Origin: DASYLJ01 sp964432595
GTDB taxonomy: Bacteria; Desulfobacterota; Binatia; DP-6
Length of the DNA stretch: 64,000 nt
NCBI GenBank assembly: GCA_964432595.1
Contig: CAYSOF010000002.1
Coordinates: 372,001 to 436,000 of the forward strand
Direction: 5' to 3'
This document shows positions 40,064 to 48,459 of this stretch, one piece after another. Numbering within the stretch: position 1 is the first letter of the stretch; every line of letters starts with the position of its first letter. A program made the position numbers and the translations under genes. The notes under the pieces were generated by a model. The model made no database searches. It saw only the letters and a list, made by a program, of their open reading frames with translations, and was not told the origin of the DNA.

Positions 40064-41625
40064 TGCTCGCGGTGCGGGGTCCGGCGGTTCCGGAGAGCGA
40101 TCGCGTCCTCACGCCCGCGGCGCTCGAGTTCGTCGGCATGCTGGCGCAGCGGTTCGACGGCACCCGTCGCGAGCTGCTCGCGGCGCGGACGAAGCGGCAG
40201 GCCGCCATCCGCGACGGTGCGCGGCCCGACTTCCTGCCCGAGACGAAGGCGGTGCGCGAGAGCGACTGGTCGGTGGCGCTCGCGCCCGACGACCTGCAGG
40301 ACCGTCGCGTCGAGATCACCGGGCCCGTCGACCGCAAGATGGTGATCAACGCGCTCAACTGCGGCGCCCGCGTGTTCATGGCCGACTTCGAGGACTCGAA
40401 CGCGCCGACGTGGGAGAACTGCGTCACCGGCCAGGCGAACATGCAGGACGCCATCCGGCGCACCATCTCGCTCACCGTGCCCGACGGCCGCACGTACCGG
40501 CTGAATGACCGCGTCGCGACGCTCGTCGTCCGGCCGCGCGGCTGGCACCTCACGGAGAAGCACTTGCTGGCCGACGGCCAGCCGGTGTCGGCGAGCCTCG
40601 TCGACTTCGGGCTCTACGTCTTCCACAACGCGAAGGAGCTGCTCGCGCGCGGCTCCGGCCCGTACTTCTACCTGCCGAAGATGGAGGGCCACCTCGAGGC
40701 ACGGCTCTGGAACGACGTTTTCTGCGCCGCGCAGGACGCGCTCGGCGTGCCGCGCGGCACGATCCGCGCCACGGTGCTGATCGAGACCATCCTCGCCGCG
40801 TTCGAGATGGAGGAGATCCTGTACGAGCTGCGCGAGCACGCCGCAGGCCTGAACGCGGGGCGCTGGGACTACATCTTCAGCGCCATCAAAAAGTTCGCGC
40901 ATCGTCCCGACGCGATGCTGCCCGACCGCATGCAGGTGACGATGACGGCGCCGTTCATGCGCGCCTATACCGAGCTGCTCGTGAAGACGTGCCACCGGCG
41001 CGGCGCGCACGCGATCGGCGGCATGGCCGCCTTCATCCCGAACCGGAAGGACCCCGTCGTCAACGAGCGTGCGCTGGCCGCGGTGCGGAACGACAAGCAG
41101 CGCGAAGCGGGCGACGGCTTCGACGGCACGTGGGTCGCGCATCCGGATCTCGTCGGCGTCGCGATGGAGGCCTTCGACGCGAAGCTCGGCACGCGTCCCC
41201 ACCAGAAAGACCGCCAGCGCGACGACGTCGTCGCCGACGCTGCGAAGCTGCTCGACTTCACGGTGCCCGACGGCAAGATCACCGAAGCGGGCGTGCGCAA
41301 CGACATCACCGTCGCCATCCAGTACATCGAGTCGTGGCTGCGGGGGACGGGCGCCGTCGCGCTGTTCAACCTGATGGAGGACGCCGCGACGGCGGAGATC
41401 GCCCGCGGGCAGCTGTGGCAGTGGCGCCGCCACGCCGCGAAGCTCGACGACGGCCGTCCGGTGACGCGCGAGCTCTACGAGACGCTGCGCGACGACGAGA
41501 TCCGCAAGCTGCACCGGTTCGAGGGCGATCGCTTCGCCGATGCCGTCGCGCTCGTCGACGGGCTCGTCCTCGGCGACGGCTTCGACGACTTCCTCACGTT
41601 GAAGGCGTACGAGCTGATCCCGTGA
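40063..41625 (+). CDS. aceB: Malate synthase A
   Basis: Condenses glyoxylate with acetyl-CoA to malate in the glyoxylate cycle. 520 residues, as for type A enzymes. Motifs include VFMADFEDSNAPTWENCV, VRPRGWHLTEKH, YLPKMEGHLEARLWNDVF, ETILAAFEMEEILYELREH, and NLMEDAATAEIARGQLWQW near the C-terminus. The GGGAG site is seven bases before ATG 40063. No isocitrate lyase lies in the window. The following gene overlaps by GTGA. Confidence 0.96.
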   Translation: MLAVRGPAVPESDRVLTPAALEFVGMLAQRFDGTRRELLAARTKRQAAIRDGARPDFLPETKAVRESDWSVALAPDDLQDRRVEITGPVDRKMVINALNCGARVFMADFEDSNAPTWENCVTGQANMQDAIRRTISLTVPDGRTYRLNDRVATLVVRPRGWHLTEKHLLADGQPVSASLVDFGLYVFHNAKELLARGSGPYFYLPKMEGHLEARLWNDVFCAAQDALGVPRGTIRATVLIETILAAFEMEEILYELREHAAGLNAGRWDYIFSAIKKFAHRPDAMLPDRMQVTMTAPFMRAYTELLVKTCHRRGAHAIGGMAAFIPNRKDPVVNERALAAVRNDKQREAGDGFDGTWVAHPDLVGVAMEAFDAKLGTRPHQKDRQRDDVVADAAKLLDFTVPDGKITEAGVRNDITVAIQYIESWLRGTGAVALFNLMEDAATAEIARGQLWQWRRHAAKLDDGRPVTRELYETLRDDEIRKLHRFEGDRFADAVALVDGLVLGDGFDDFLTLKAYELIP

Positions 41626-42113
41626 AGCTCGACCCGGAGGAGCTCGACTCCCCGCCGCCGTCGTTCCGCCAGCTCGGCACCGTGCTCGGGAAGGCCGCGG
41701 GCATCGCCCGGGACATGATCGAAGACGGCCACCTGCCGCGGCTCCTCCGGATGTTCATGCGGTTGCCCCGCCCCGATCGCCTCCCGGTGCTCGACATCCT
41801 CGAGCGCGAGGTGGCGTCGCGGGAGGTCAGCGTCGCCGCCGGCGATGGGCTGGTCGGGACGCCGAACGGGCTCGGCACGATCTACATCCGGATCTTCGAG
41901 ACCGACGTCGAGCCGCCGGCGGTGAGCCGGGACGACATGGTGCGGTCCACCATCGAGGCGACCGCGCTGATGACCGACTTTCCCGCGGCGCTCGGCATCG
42001 AGACGGAGCGGGCGCTCTTCGCGGCGCTCGACGTGCTGACCGACGACGAGGCGCGATTGCTCGCCGACATCCACGACGACGTCGTCGCGACCCTCGGAGC
42101 CCTGCGGCCGTGA
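41622..42113 (+). CDS. Helical protein of unknown function, first of a tandem paralogue pair
   Basis: 163 residues, no signal or known domain. The stretch LPRLLRMFMRLPRPDRLPVL with DILEREVASREVSV aligns with LPRLVAVLRRILPNDRDELL and DILEYDVYSRTIIA in the next gene, so the two are paralogues in tandem. It overlaps malate synthase at its start (GTGA) and the next gene at its end (GTGA). This four-gene chain, aceB to the sirtuin, looks co-translated. Function unknown; a metabolic-regulatory role is guesswork. Confidence 0.75.
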   Translation: MKLDPEELDSPPPSFRQLGTVLGKAAGIARDMIEDGHLPRLLRMFMRLPRPDRLPVLDILEREVASREVSVAAGDGLVGTPNGLGTIYIRIFETDVEPPAVSRDDMVRSTIEATALMTDFPAALGIETERALFAALDVLTDDEARLLADIHDDVVATLGALRP

Positions 42114-42583
42114 AGCCGCTGCTCGAGATCGAGTCGCTGCGGGCGCTCATCGCGGCGGCCCGGCGCGTGGTGGACGAGCTCGAGTCCGACGCCCTGCTGC
42201 CGCGTCTCGTCGCCGTGCTGCGGCGGATCCTGCCCAACGATCGCGACGAGCTGCTCGACATCCTGGAGTACGACGTCTACTCGCGTACGATCATCGCCGA
42301 GGACAACGTGTGGGCGCGCTACAAGCTGCACCCCAACCCGTTCGCGCGGCTGTTCCATCGGGCCGATGCGCCGGAAGGCGCACACAGCCTGCCGTACGAG
42401 GAGACGGTGCGATCGGCGCGAATGGCCGTGCGCACCGCGATGCGCGTGCCGCGCCCGGCGGGCTGGCGGGCCAATGCGGAAACCATCGCGGCCTGCGCGC
42501 GCCTCACCGCGGAGCAGCGGGCGTACGTGTGCTCGCTGAGCACGCGCGTCCGCGACCACCTCCGCGCACGCGCGAGCGCATGA
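42110..42583 (+). CDS. Helical protein of unknown function, second of a tandem paralogue pair
   Basis: 157 residues, homologous to the previous gene over the LPRL...ILE..V.SR block; the rest is divergent (KLHPNPFARLFHRAD, ARMAVRTAMRVPRP). A few Cys and Arg residues occur but no motif is known. Its stop overlaps the sirtuin ATG (ATGA). Being between malate synthase and an NAD-dependent deacylase, these proteins could be substrates or partners of that enzyme; this is inference only. Confidence 0.75.
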   Translation: MKPLLEIESLRALIAAARRVVDELESDALLPRLVAVLRRILPNDRDELLDILEYDVYSRTIIAEDNVWARYKLHPNPFARLFHRADAPEGAHSLPYEETVRSARMAVRTAMRVPRPAGWRANAETIAACARLTAEQRAYVCSLSTRVRDHLRARASA

Positions 42584-43329
42584 GCGCCGTCGACGAGCTC
42601 GGCGTCGCGTGGCGGGAGGCGGCCCACGTCGTCGTGCTGACGGGCGCCGGGCTGTCGACGGCGTCGGGCATTCCCGACTTTCGCTCGCCCGGCGGCCGCT
42701 GGTCGAAATACGTGCCGGTGACGATCCAGGAGTTCGTCAGCGCGGAGGCCGACCGCGTCCGCTACTGGCGTTACAAGGGCGAGACGTGGGACGTCATCCG
42801 GGCGGCGCGCCCGAACCCGGCGCACGACGCGCTCGCAACGCTGGCGCATGCCGATCGTCTGGCGCTGCTCGTCACGCAGAACGTCGACGGCCTGCACGAG
42901 CGCAGCGGCTTCCCGGCGGAGCGTCTCGTCAACATTCACGGCACCGATTCGATGGTCGAGTGCCTGGGCTGCCGGGCGCGCGCGGAGCGCAGCGTCGCGC
43001 AGCGGCAGTGGGAGGCCGGCACGGCCGTGCCCGTGTGCGAGTGCGGCCGTCCGTGGAAGCCGGCGACGATCTCGTTCGGGCAGCATCTGGTCGAGGCCGA
43101 CCTGCGTCGCGCGTTGCAGGAGGCGGCGTCGGCCGACCTCTTCGTGGCGGTGGGCACGTCGCTGGTCGTCGGCCCGATCAACCAGATGTTCGACGCGGCG
43201 CACATGCGGGGCGCACGCACGGCGATCCTCACCGCGTCGGAGACGCCCTACGACCGCATGGCCGACTGGCGTCTCACCGATCGCGTCGAGGACGTGCTGC
43301 CCGCGATCGCGGCGATCGTCACTCGCTGA
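42580..43329 (+). CDS. Sir2 family NAD-dependent protein deacylase
   Basis: 249 residues. NAD motifs are TGAGLSTASGIPDFRS (21-36) and TQNVDGLHE (99-107). The catalytic His120 is in NIHGT. The zinc ligands are Cys128, Cys131, Cys153 and Cys155 (ECLGC and CECG). The family removes acetyl or other acyl groups from lysines using NAD. It ends an ATGA/GTGA-linked chain of malate synthase and two unknown genes. The 3' end overlaps the convergent phosphatase by 11 bases. Confidence 0.93.
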   Translation: MSAVDELGVAWREAAHVVVLTGAGLSTASGIPDFRSPGGRWSKYVPVTIQEFVSAEADRVRYWRYKGETWDVIRAARPNPAHDALATLAHADRLALLVTQNVDGLHERSGFPAERLVNIHGTDSMVECLGCRARAERSVAQRQWEAGTAVPVCECGRPWKPATISFGQHLVEADLRRALQEAASADLFVAVGTSLVVGPINQMFDAAHMRGARTAILTASETPYDRMADWRLTDRVEDVLPAIAAIVTR

Positions 43330-44059
43330 GCGGGCCGATCAGGCGCGCGCGCAGGCGCGCGATGGCCGCGTCGGACACGCCGGCGTCGGTCGCGTAGCCC
43401 TCCATGCTGCCGTAGCGCTCGCGCATGCGGCGGAGGAACGCGGCCATCGTCTCGGGATTCGCGTGCATCGTCTCGGGCGGCAGTGCGGCGAGCATCGTCC
43501 GATAGCCCTCGAGCGACATCAGCCGCTCGGTGATCGCGTCGAGGTTCTCCCGCGTGGCGGCGTAGTCGGCGACGATGACGTCGTCCTCGACACCGAGCAG
43601 CCCCAGGATGATCGCCGAGATCACGCCCGTTCGGTCCTTGCCAGCGGCGCAGTGGAAGACGGCCGGCGCGTCGCTCTCCGCGAGCGTCGTCAGCACGCGG
43701 CCGATCGGCCCGGTGGCGAACTGCGCCATCAGAACGTAGCGGTCGGTGAGGTCGAGCTGCATCGCGCGCTCGCGGCTCTCGCGGATCTCGCCGTCGAAGA
43801 GCGGCAGGTGATGGAACTGCATGCGCTCGGCGTCGAGCGGCCCGCGGCCCTCCGACGTGAGCTCGGCCGTCGAGCGCAGGTCGACGACGCAACCGAGGCG
43901 GACGTCGTCGCGCAGCTGGCAGACGTCGTCGGACGTCAGCAGGTGCAGCGCGTCGCTGCGAAAGACCTGTCGCCAGCGGACCATGCGGCCGTCGGCCGTG
44001 GGATAGCCGCCAAGGTCGCGGAAGTTGAGACAGCCGGCGAGGTCGAGACGACGCTGCAT
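43319..44059 (-). CDS. Tyrosine-specific protein phosphatase-like (CX5R)
   Basis: 246 residues. The catalytic loop is FHCAAGKDRTGVISAIILG (HCX5R). N-terminal features are LNFRDLGGYPTADGRMVRW and VFRSDALHLLT, typical of the Tyr/Ser phosphatase-like DUF/LipA group, whose members dephosphorylate proteins or phosphoinositides. No signal peptide. It shares the convergent 3' end with the sirtuin. The next gene upstream is divergent, so a promoter lies in 44060-44133. Confidence 0.9.
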   Translation of the reverse strand: MQRRLDLAGCLNFRDLGGYPTADGRMVRWRQVFRSDALHLLTSDDVCQLRDDVRLGCVVDLRSTAELTSEGRGPLDAERMQFHHLPLFDGEIRESRERAMQLDLTDRYVLMAQFATGPIGRVLTTLAESDAPAVFHCAAGKDRTGVISAIILGLLGVEDDVIVADYAATRENLDAITERLMSLEGYRTMLAALPPETMHANPETMAAFLRRMRERYGSMEGYATDAGVSDAAIARLRARLIGPLSE

Positions 44060-44133
44060 CGCGGTCGACCCTATCCGGGGTCGTTCCCCGCGACAACTTG
44101 ACTGTGCCGGTGCGGACGTCGGATGGTCCCCCG

Positions 44134-45135
44134 ATGGAGCGCATCGGCATCGTCCCCTTCTGGAAGCAGTACGACCGCAAGACCGTCATCCGCTCGGCGC
44201 AGCTCGCCGACGACCTCGGGTACCACTCCATCTGGATCCCCGAGGCGTGGGCCTACGAGCAGTTCCAGCTGCTGACCGAGATCGCGCTGGCGACGAAGCA
44301 CATCAAGCTCGCCACCGGCATCGCCAACGTCTTCAGCCGCTCGGCGGGTCTGCTGGCGATGAGCGTCGCGACGCTCGACGAGATCTCGGAGGGCCGCGCG
44401 ATCCTCGGGCTCGGCACCAGCGGCAAGATCGTCGTCGAGAACTTCCACGGACGGCCGTACAAGAAGCCGCTCACGCACCTGAAGGACACCGTCGCGATCT
44501 GCCGCACGCTCTGGCGCGGCGGCCGCATGGAGCCCGAGCTGACGACGCTCTTCGACGCGCGGCATTTCAAGCTCGAGATGACGCCGTTCCGGCAGGACGT
44601 CCCGATCTACATCGCGTCGCTGCAGGAGACCGCGATCAAGGAGGTCGGGCGCATCGCCGACGGCTGGGTGCCGACGTTCTGGCCGTACAAGCACCTGAAG
44701 GACGGCATTGCGATGCTCGAGGAGGGTGCCAGGCCCGCGGGGCGCGACGCGTCGAAGATCGACGTCGCGCCGTTCATGGCGATCATCCCGCTGCCCGACG
44801 TGAACATGGCGCGGACGATGATCAAGCCGACGATCTCGTTCTACATCGGCGGCATGGGCACGTATTACCACGCGCTCTTCTGCCGCTACGGCTTCCAGGA
44901 GAACGCCGACCTCGTGCGCGCGCTCTACAACGAGGGCAAGCGCAAGGAGGCCGCCGCCGCCGTCAGCGACGATCTGGTCGACGCGATCTCGATCTGCGGC
45001 ACGCCCGAGCACTGCAAGGAGAAGCTCGGCGAGTGGCGCCAGAACGGCGTCGGCTCGGCGTTGATGAACCTGCCGACGGGAGCGCCGTTCGAGATGGTCG
45101 AGATGCTGCTGCGCGGGATGGCGCCGGCGCGGTAG
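44134..45135 (+). CDS. LLM class (luciferase-like) flavin/F420-dependent oxidoreductase
   Basis: 333 residues of the bacterial luciferase-like TIM barrel. Key parts: SAQLADDLGYHSIWIPEAWA, TKHIKLATGIANVFSRSAGL, GRAILGLGTSGK and NFHGRPYKKPLTHLKDTV. The latter group resembles F420-dependent dehydrogenases rather than FMN monooxygenases, but the cofactor cannot be fixed. ATG 44134 is chosen; the TTG 36 bases upstream is possible. A group of three small inverted repeats follows its stop. Confidence 0.88.
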   Translation: MERIGIVPFWKQYDRKTVIRSAQLADDLGYHSIWIPEAWAYEQFQLLTEIALATKHIKLATGIANVFSRSAGLLAMSVATLDEISEGRAILGLGTSGKIVVENFHGRPYKKPLTHLKDTVAICRTLWRGGRMEPELTTLFDARHFKLEMTPFRQDVPIYIASLQETAIKEVGRIADGWVPTFWPYKHLKDGIAMLEEGARPAGRDASKIDVAPFMAIIPLPDVNMARTMIKPTISFYIGGMGTYYHALFCRYGFQENADLVRALYNEGKRKEAAAAVSDDLVDAISICGTPEHCKEKLGEWRQNGVGSALMNLPTGAPFEMVEMLLRGMAPAR

Positions 45136-45146
45136 GCGTGACGGAC

Positions 45147-45194
45147 GTCCACCCTGGTGGACGAGCGCCGCGGCGCTAGTCCGGCAGACCGGAC
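45147..45194. repeat. Three consecutive small inverted repeats after the LLM gene
   Basis: GTCCACC-CT-GGTGGAC (45147-45162), AGCGCC-GC-GGCGCT (45164-45177) and GTCCGG-CAGA-CCGGAC (45179-45194) are each perfect. They lie end to end, starting 11 bases after the LLM stop. No T-run follows. This could be a stacked Rho-independent-like barrier, an RNA-stabilising 3' end or a protein target. Confidence 0.45.
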
Positions 45195-45260
45195 ATCGAC
45201 CTCGGCGGTGGCCCGTTTTGCGATGCTGATGGTCGGCATGGGTACTGCATTGGCGGCATC

Positions 45261-45713
45261 GTGTGTTCGCACCATCGGCTGGCCGCACGGCTCGGGCTGA
45301 CTGTTCTCCTCTCGGTCACCGGAGCGGCATGTGCGGTGCAATATCGCGACGCGTCCGGAAGCGTACGCGTGCTCGGTACGGGCGCGGCGGAGGACGTCGC
45401 CCATGATGGATCGGTGCGACGCACCTGGCTCGCGGGCGTGGGGATCCGTGCCGTGGACGTTGCGGGCGGACTGTCCCTCGGATGGCACGAGACGACGTTC
45501 TTCATGCCGGAGACGGACGGTCCTCGTTGGCCCCCCGCCGCGATCCAACTCGAAAGCTACGGCGTCGACGTCGGCAGCGGGTTCGTCGTCCTCGGATACC
45601 ATCGCGACTTCGTCGTGGCGGCGCCTCCACCGCAGGCCTCGATGATCCAGGTTCTTCGCTACTCCGATCGTGACCCCGGGGCGTCCCGGGCGTGGAAGGA
45701 GGTCGTTCCGTGA
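45261..45713 (+). CDS. Putative lipoprotein, first of three in an operon
   Basis: 150 residues. A signal with a lipobox-like VTGAAC gives a likely lipoprotein with mature Cys. The rest has alternating beta-type sequence: GVGIRAVDVAGGLSLGWH, YGVDVGSGFVVLGYHRDFVV. No known domain. GTG 45261 is the start; there is no good ribosome site. The stop overlaps the next lipoprotein (GTGA). Function unknown; outer-membrane surface sensing or adhesion are possibilities. Confidence 0.6.
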   Translation: MCSHHRLAARLGLTVLLSVTGAACAVQYRDASGSVRVLGTGAAEDVAHDGSVRRTWLAGVGIRAVDVAGGLSLGWHETTFFMPETDGPRWPPAAIQLESYGVDVGSGFVVLGYHRDFVVAAPPPQASMIQVLRYSDRDPGASRAWKEVVP

Positions 45714-46177
45714 GATGTCTCGTTCCGGTGCTGACGCTCGCCGCCATGGCGCTGTGCACCACCGCGTGCCAGCAGCATCTGTTCTTCGTCGAAGGAAGCA
45801 GCATCGGGCTGAAGGCGAAGTTCTCCGGTGACGGCCCGTCTCCCGCGGAGGTCGACCTCGGCTATCGTCGCGGCCTGGTGGCCATCATGCCGAAGCGCGT
45901 CGACACGAAGGATGCGCCGGCGACGTCGAAGCCGCTGGACACGGCGGTGGTGGCGGGCGCGCCACCCTCCGAGATCGTCATCGAAGACGATCCGGCAGAG
46001 CTCATGAGCCTCTACACCGCGTTCCGTGCGAGCGTCGGGTTCGGCGATCCCACCGAGATATGCCACTTCCTGGCGAGCGGACGCGCGGCGGCACTGCTCG
46101 TGTCCAACCAGACCGCGCTCGAGCAGCTCTCGACCAACCTGTGTGCCTACGAGGTCGAGAAGAAGGACGGCAAATGA
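45710..46177 (+). CDS. Putative lipoprotein, second of three
   Basis: 155 residues. MRCLVPVLTLAAMALCTTAC is a lipoprotein signal. The mature part starts with SSIGLKAKFSGDGPSPAEVD, then LGYRRGLVAIMPKRVD, which aligns with TEIALSAAMRPEEGVPARVN and FGYDRGAVAFVSKLD in the next gene. AAGGAGGT precedes GTG 45710 by six bases, a strong site. It overlaps the preceding stop and the following ATG (ATGA). Function unknown. Confidence 0.72.
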   Translation: MRCLVPVLTLAAMALCTTACQQHLFFVEGSSIGLKAKFSGDGPSPAEVDLGYRRGLVAIMPKRVDTKDAPATSKPLDTAVVAGAPPSEIVIEDDPAELMSLYTAFRASVGFGDPTEICHFLASGRAAALLVSNQTALEQLSTNLCAYEVEKKDGK

Positions 46178-46875
46178 AGCGACCTGGGATCGCGGCCCTG
46201 CTCTTGACCGCCGGTGCCGCCGTCGGGTGTTACCGCGGCTCGGTGTATTCGCAATACACCGAGATCGCCCTGTCGGCGGCGATGCGTCCCGAAGAGGGCG
46301 TGCCGGCACGAGTGAACTTCGGCTACGACCGCGGCGCGGTCGCGTTCGTCTCGAAGCTCGACTCGGGCCGCCACCGGGGCGAGGCCGCGTCGGTGATCTC
46401 GAAGGAGTCGGTGGCCGTCGTGACCGACCCGCGGGACCTCGACGACACGTTGCTGCAGGTCGACGCGGCGTTCATCTCCGGCAACGCCGCCGTGGTGGCC
46501 GCAATTCCGGCGAACCGCCCCTGGAAGGTCGTCGATGCCTCCGGCAATACGATCTACTCCGGCAATACGACGGGAAGCGCGGGAGGGCGCATCGCGACGG
46601 CCATGTCGACCACCGACCGCTACGCGTGCGCGCAGCTGCGCGACGTCGAGTCCAGCTTCGGCGCAATCTCCGCACGAACCGATCGCGATGCCGTATTCGA
46701 CGCAGCCGCGGCCGCGATGAGCCCCGGGTTCGCGACCCCGTACGCGGCGCGGCGAGCGAGCCTGGATGCCTACTCGGCGTTCCGCGTGACCAGCGCGGAC
46801 TACACGAAGGACGAGGAACCCTGTGGCCCCCGGCTGCTCGAGATCGTCGAGAAGCTCGGCGCTGCGCAGAAGTGA
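46174..46875 (+). CDS. Putative lipoprotein, third of three, paralogue of the second
   Basis: 233 residues. The signal is ALLLTAGAAVGC. The N-terminal ~60 residues are homologous to the previous protein. The longer C-terminal region has Ala/Thr-rich loops and RRASLDAYSAFRVTSADYTK. The tri-lipoprotein set appears coupled by ATGA/GTGA overlaps. The proteins could form one surface complex. No known domain is recognised. Confidence 0.72.
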   Translation: MKRPGIAALLLTAGAAVGCYRGSVYSQYTEIALSAAMRPEEGVPARVNFGYDRGAVAFVSKLDSGRHRGEAASVISKESVAVVTDPRDLDDTLLQVDAAFISGNAAVVAAIPANRPWKVVDASGNTIYSGNTTGSAGGRIATAMSTTDRYACAQLRDVESSFGAISARTDRDAVFDAAAAAMSPGFATPYAARRASLDAYSAFRVTSADYTKDEEPCGPRLLEIVEKLGAAQK

Positions 46876-46886
46876 CGGGAGCGGGA

Positions 46887-47063
46887 ATGGCGAGATATCA
46901 CGACGAGGATCATTCGGGTGCCCCGGCGGCGATGGGCGGCCGGATCGCCGAGCTCCTCGCACTCGGCTTCCATTCGGTCGAGGTGCTGCGCAACGGCGAC
47001 GCGGTCATCCTGCGCATGTGGCTCGACCCGCACTGCGACCCCACGCAGCAGCAGCAGGTCTGA
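46887..47063 (+). CDS. Small hypothetical protein
   Basis: 58 residues starting MARYHDEDHSGAPAAMGGR, with a hydrophobic middle (IAELLALGFHSVEVL) and a poly-Gln end. GGGAGCGGGA lies just before the ATG, 11 bases after the lipoprotein stop. It could be a fourth gene of that operon. It ends 3 bases before the convergent amylase stop. Coding is plausible, not certain. Confidence 0.4.
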   Translation: MARYHDEDHSGAPAAMGGRIAELLALGFHSVEVLRNGDAVILRMWLDPHCDPTQQQQV

Positions 47064-47066
47064 CGG

Positions 47067-48413
47067 CTACTCGATCGTCAACACGCGACCCCAGCACGGC
47101 GGCACGTCGAGCAGCAGGCGATCGCCGCCGACGGTGAGCGGCGCGGACGGATCGAGGCGATCGACGAGCCGCCGTCCACGCCAGGCGCCGACCGGGAGCG
47201 GCACGCGCGCCGTGTCGTGCGTCGCGTTCACCGCGACGATCGCCGTCTGCGCCGCGCTCGTCCGCGCGAAGGCGAGCTGCTCCGACGCGACGTGCAGCGG
47301 CCGGTAGTCGCCGCGGCGGAGCGCGTACAGGTCGTGGCGCAGGCGCGCCAGCCGCGCGATCGCCGTCGCGAGCTCGGGCTGCGTCGCGTTCGCGGGTGGT
47401 CGCGGCCCGTCGAGCGCCGGCCGCAGCGGCGTGTCGTCGCCGTCGCGCTGCACGCCCGGGATGGCCCACTCGCTGCCGTAGTAGATCGACGGCACGCCCG
47501 GGATCGTGAAGAGCAGCACGTGCAGCGGGTACAGGTGCGCGCCGTCGCGCAGACGGCTCGCGATGCGCATCACGTCGTGGTTGTCGGCGAAGGCGTACAG
47601 CGGCACGTCGCGGAACGCCCCGGCCGGACCGAACTGCCGGTCGAGCGTGTGCGCGATCTCGAAGTAGTTGCGGTCCTCGTGGCTCGACCACAGCCCCTTG
47701 TACGCGACGTAGTTCGTCACGCTGTCGAGCATCGCGAGACGCCCGTAGTCGCCGTGGATCATCTCGCCGAGCAGCCAGCAGTCCGGGCGTGCCGCCCGGC
47801 ACACCGACGCGAGCTCGCGCAGGAAGTCGGGGTCGATCGACTCCGCGACGTCGAGCCGGAGCCCGTCGACGTCGTAGCGCGCGAACCAGTGCCGCACGGC
47901 ATCGAACAGGTGCTCGCGGACGGGCCGATGCGCGAGCGCGAGCTTCACGAGCGCGTCGTGGCCGCGCCACGTCTCGTACGCGAACGCGTCGCCGCGGCGG
48001 CTGCGGCGCGAGAAGTCGACGCCCGTGAACCAGTCGCGATACGCCGACGTCTCGCCGTGCTCCCGCAGGTCGCGGAAAGCCCAGAAGTCGCGCCCGACGT
48101 GGTGGAACACGCCGTCCAGGATGACGCGGATGCCGCGCGCGTGACACGCGGCCACGAACGCCGCCAGCGTATCGTCGTCGCCGAGCCGGCGGTCGACACG
48201 GAAGTAGTCGGCGGTGTCGTAGCCGTGCGTCGACGACTCGAACAGCGGCCCGAGGTACAGCGCGGTGACGCCGAGGTCGTACCAATGGTCGAGCCAGTCG
48301 TGGAGCTGCGCGAGGCGCGCGACGGGCGCGCCGCCGCCGTCGTTCCCCGGCGGCGCGCCGCAGAGGCCGAGCGGATACACGTGGTAGAAGACGGCGTCGC
48401 GCGCCCAGCTCAC
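47067..48413 (-). CDS. Alpha-amylase family (GH13) glycosidase
   Basis: 448 residues of the GH13 TIM barrel, cyclomaltodextrinase-like and compact. Region I is DGVFHHVGRD, region II DGLRLDVAES (nucleophile Asp), region III LLGEMIHGDY (acid/base Glu), region IV FADNHDVMR. FYHVYPLGLCGAPPGND starts the fold. It lacks a signal peptide, so it is likely cytoplasmic and acts on malto-oligosaccharides. GTG 48413 (VSWARDAVFYHVYPLG) is preferred over an upstream in-frame Met that lies close to the divergent gene. Confidence 0.9.
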   Translation of the reverse strand: MSWARDAVFYHVYPLGLCGAPPGNDGGGAPVARLAQLHDWLDHWYDLGVTALYLGPLFESSTHGYDTADYFRVDRRLGDDDTLAAFVAACHARGIRVILDGVFHHVGRDFWAFRDLREHGETSAYRDWFTGVDFSRRSRRGDAFAYETWRGHDALVKLALAHRPVREHLFDAVRHWFARYDVDGLRLDVAESIDPDFLRELASVCRAARPDCWLLGEMIHGDYGRLAMLDSVTNYVAYKGLWSSHEDRNYFEIAHTLDRQFGPAGAFRDVPLYAFADNHDVMRIASRLRDGAHLYPLHVLLFTIPGVPSIYYGSEWAIPGVQRDGDDTPLRPALDGPRPPANATQPELATAIARLARLRHDLYALRRGDYRPLHVASEQLAFARTSAAQTAIVAVNATHDTARVPLPVGAWRGRRLVDRLDPSAPLTVGGDRLLLDVPPCWGRVLTIE

Positions 48414-48459
48414 GGGGCACCTATGCCGGCCCGTTGACGGCCGGGCAATCCGGGGAGCA

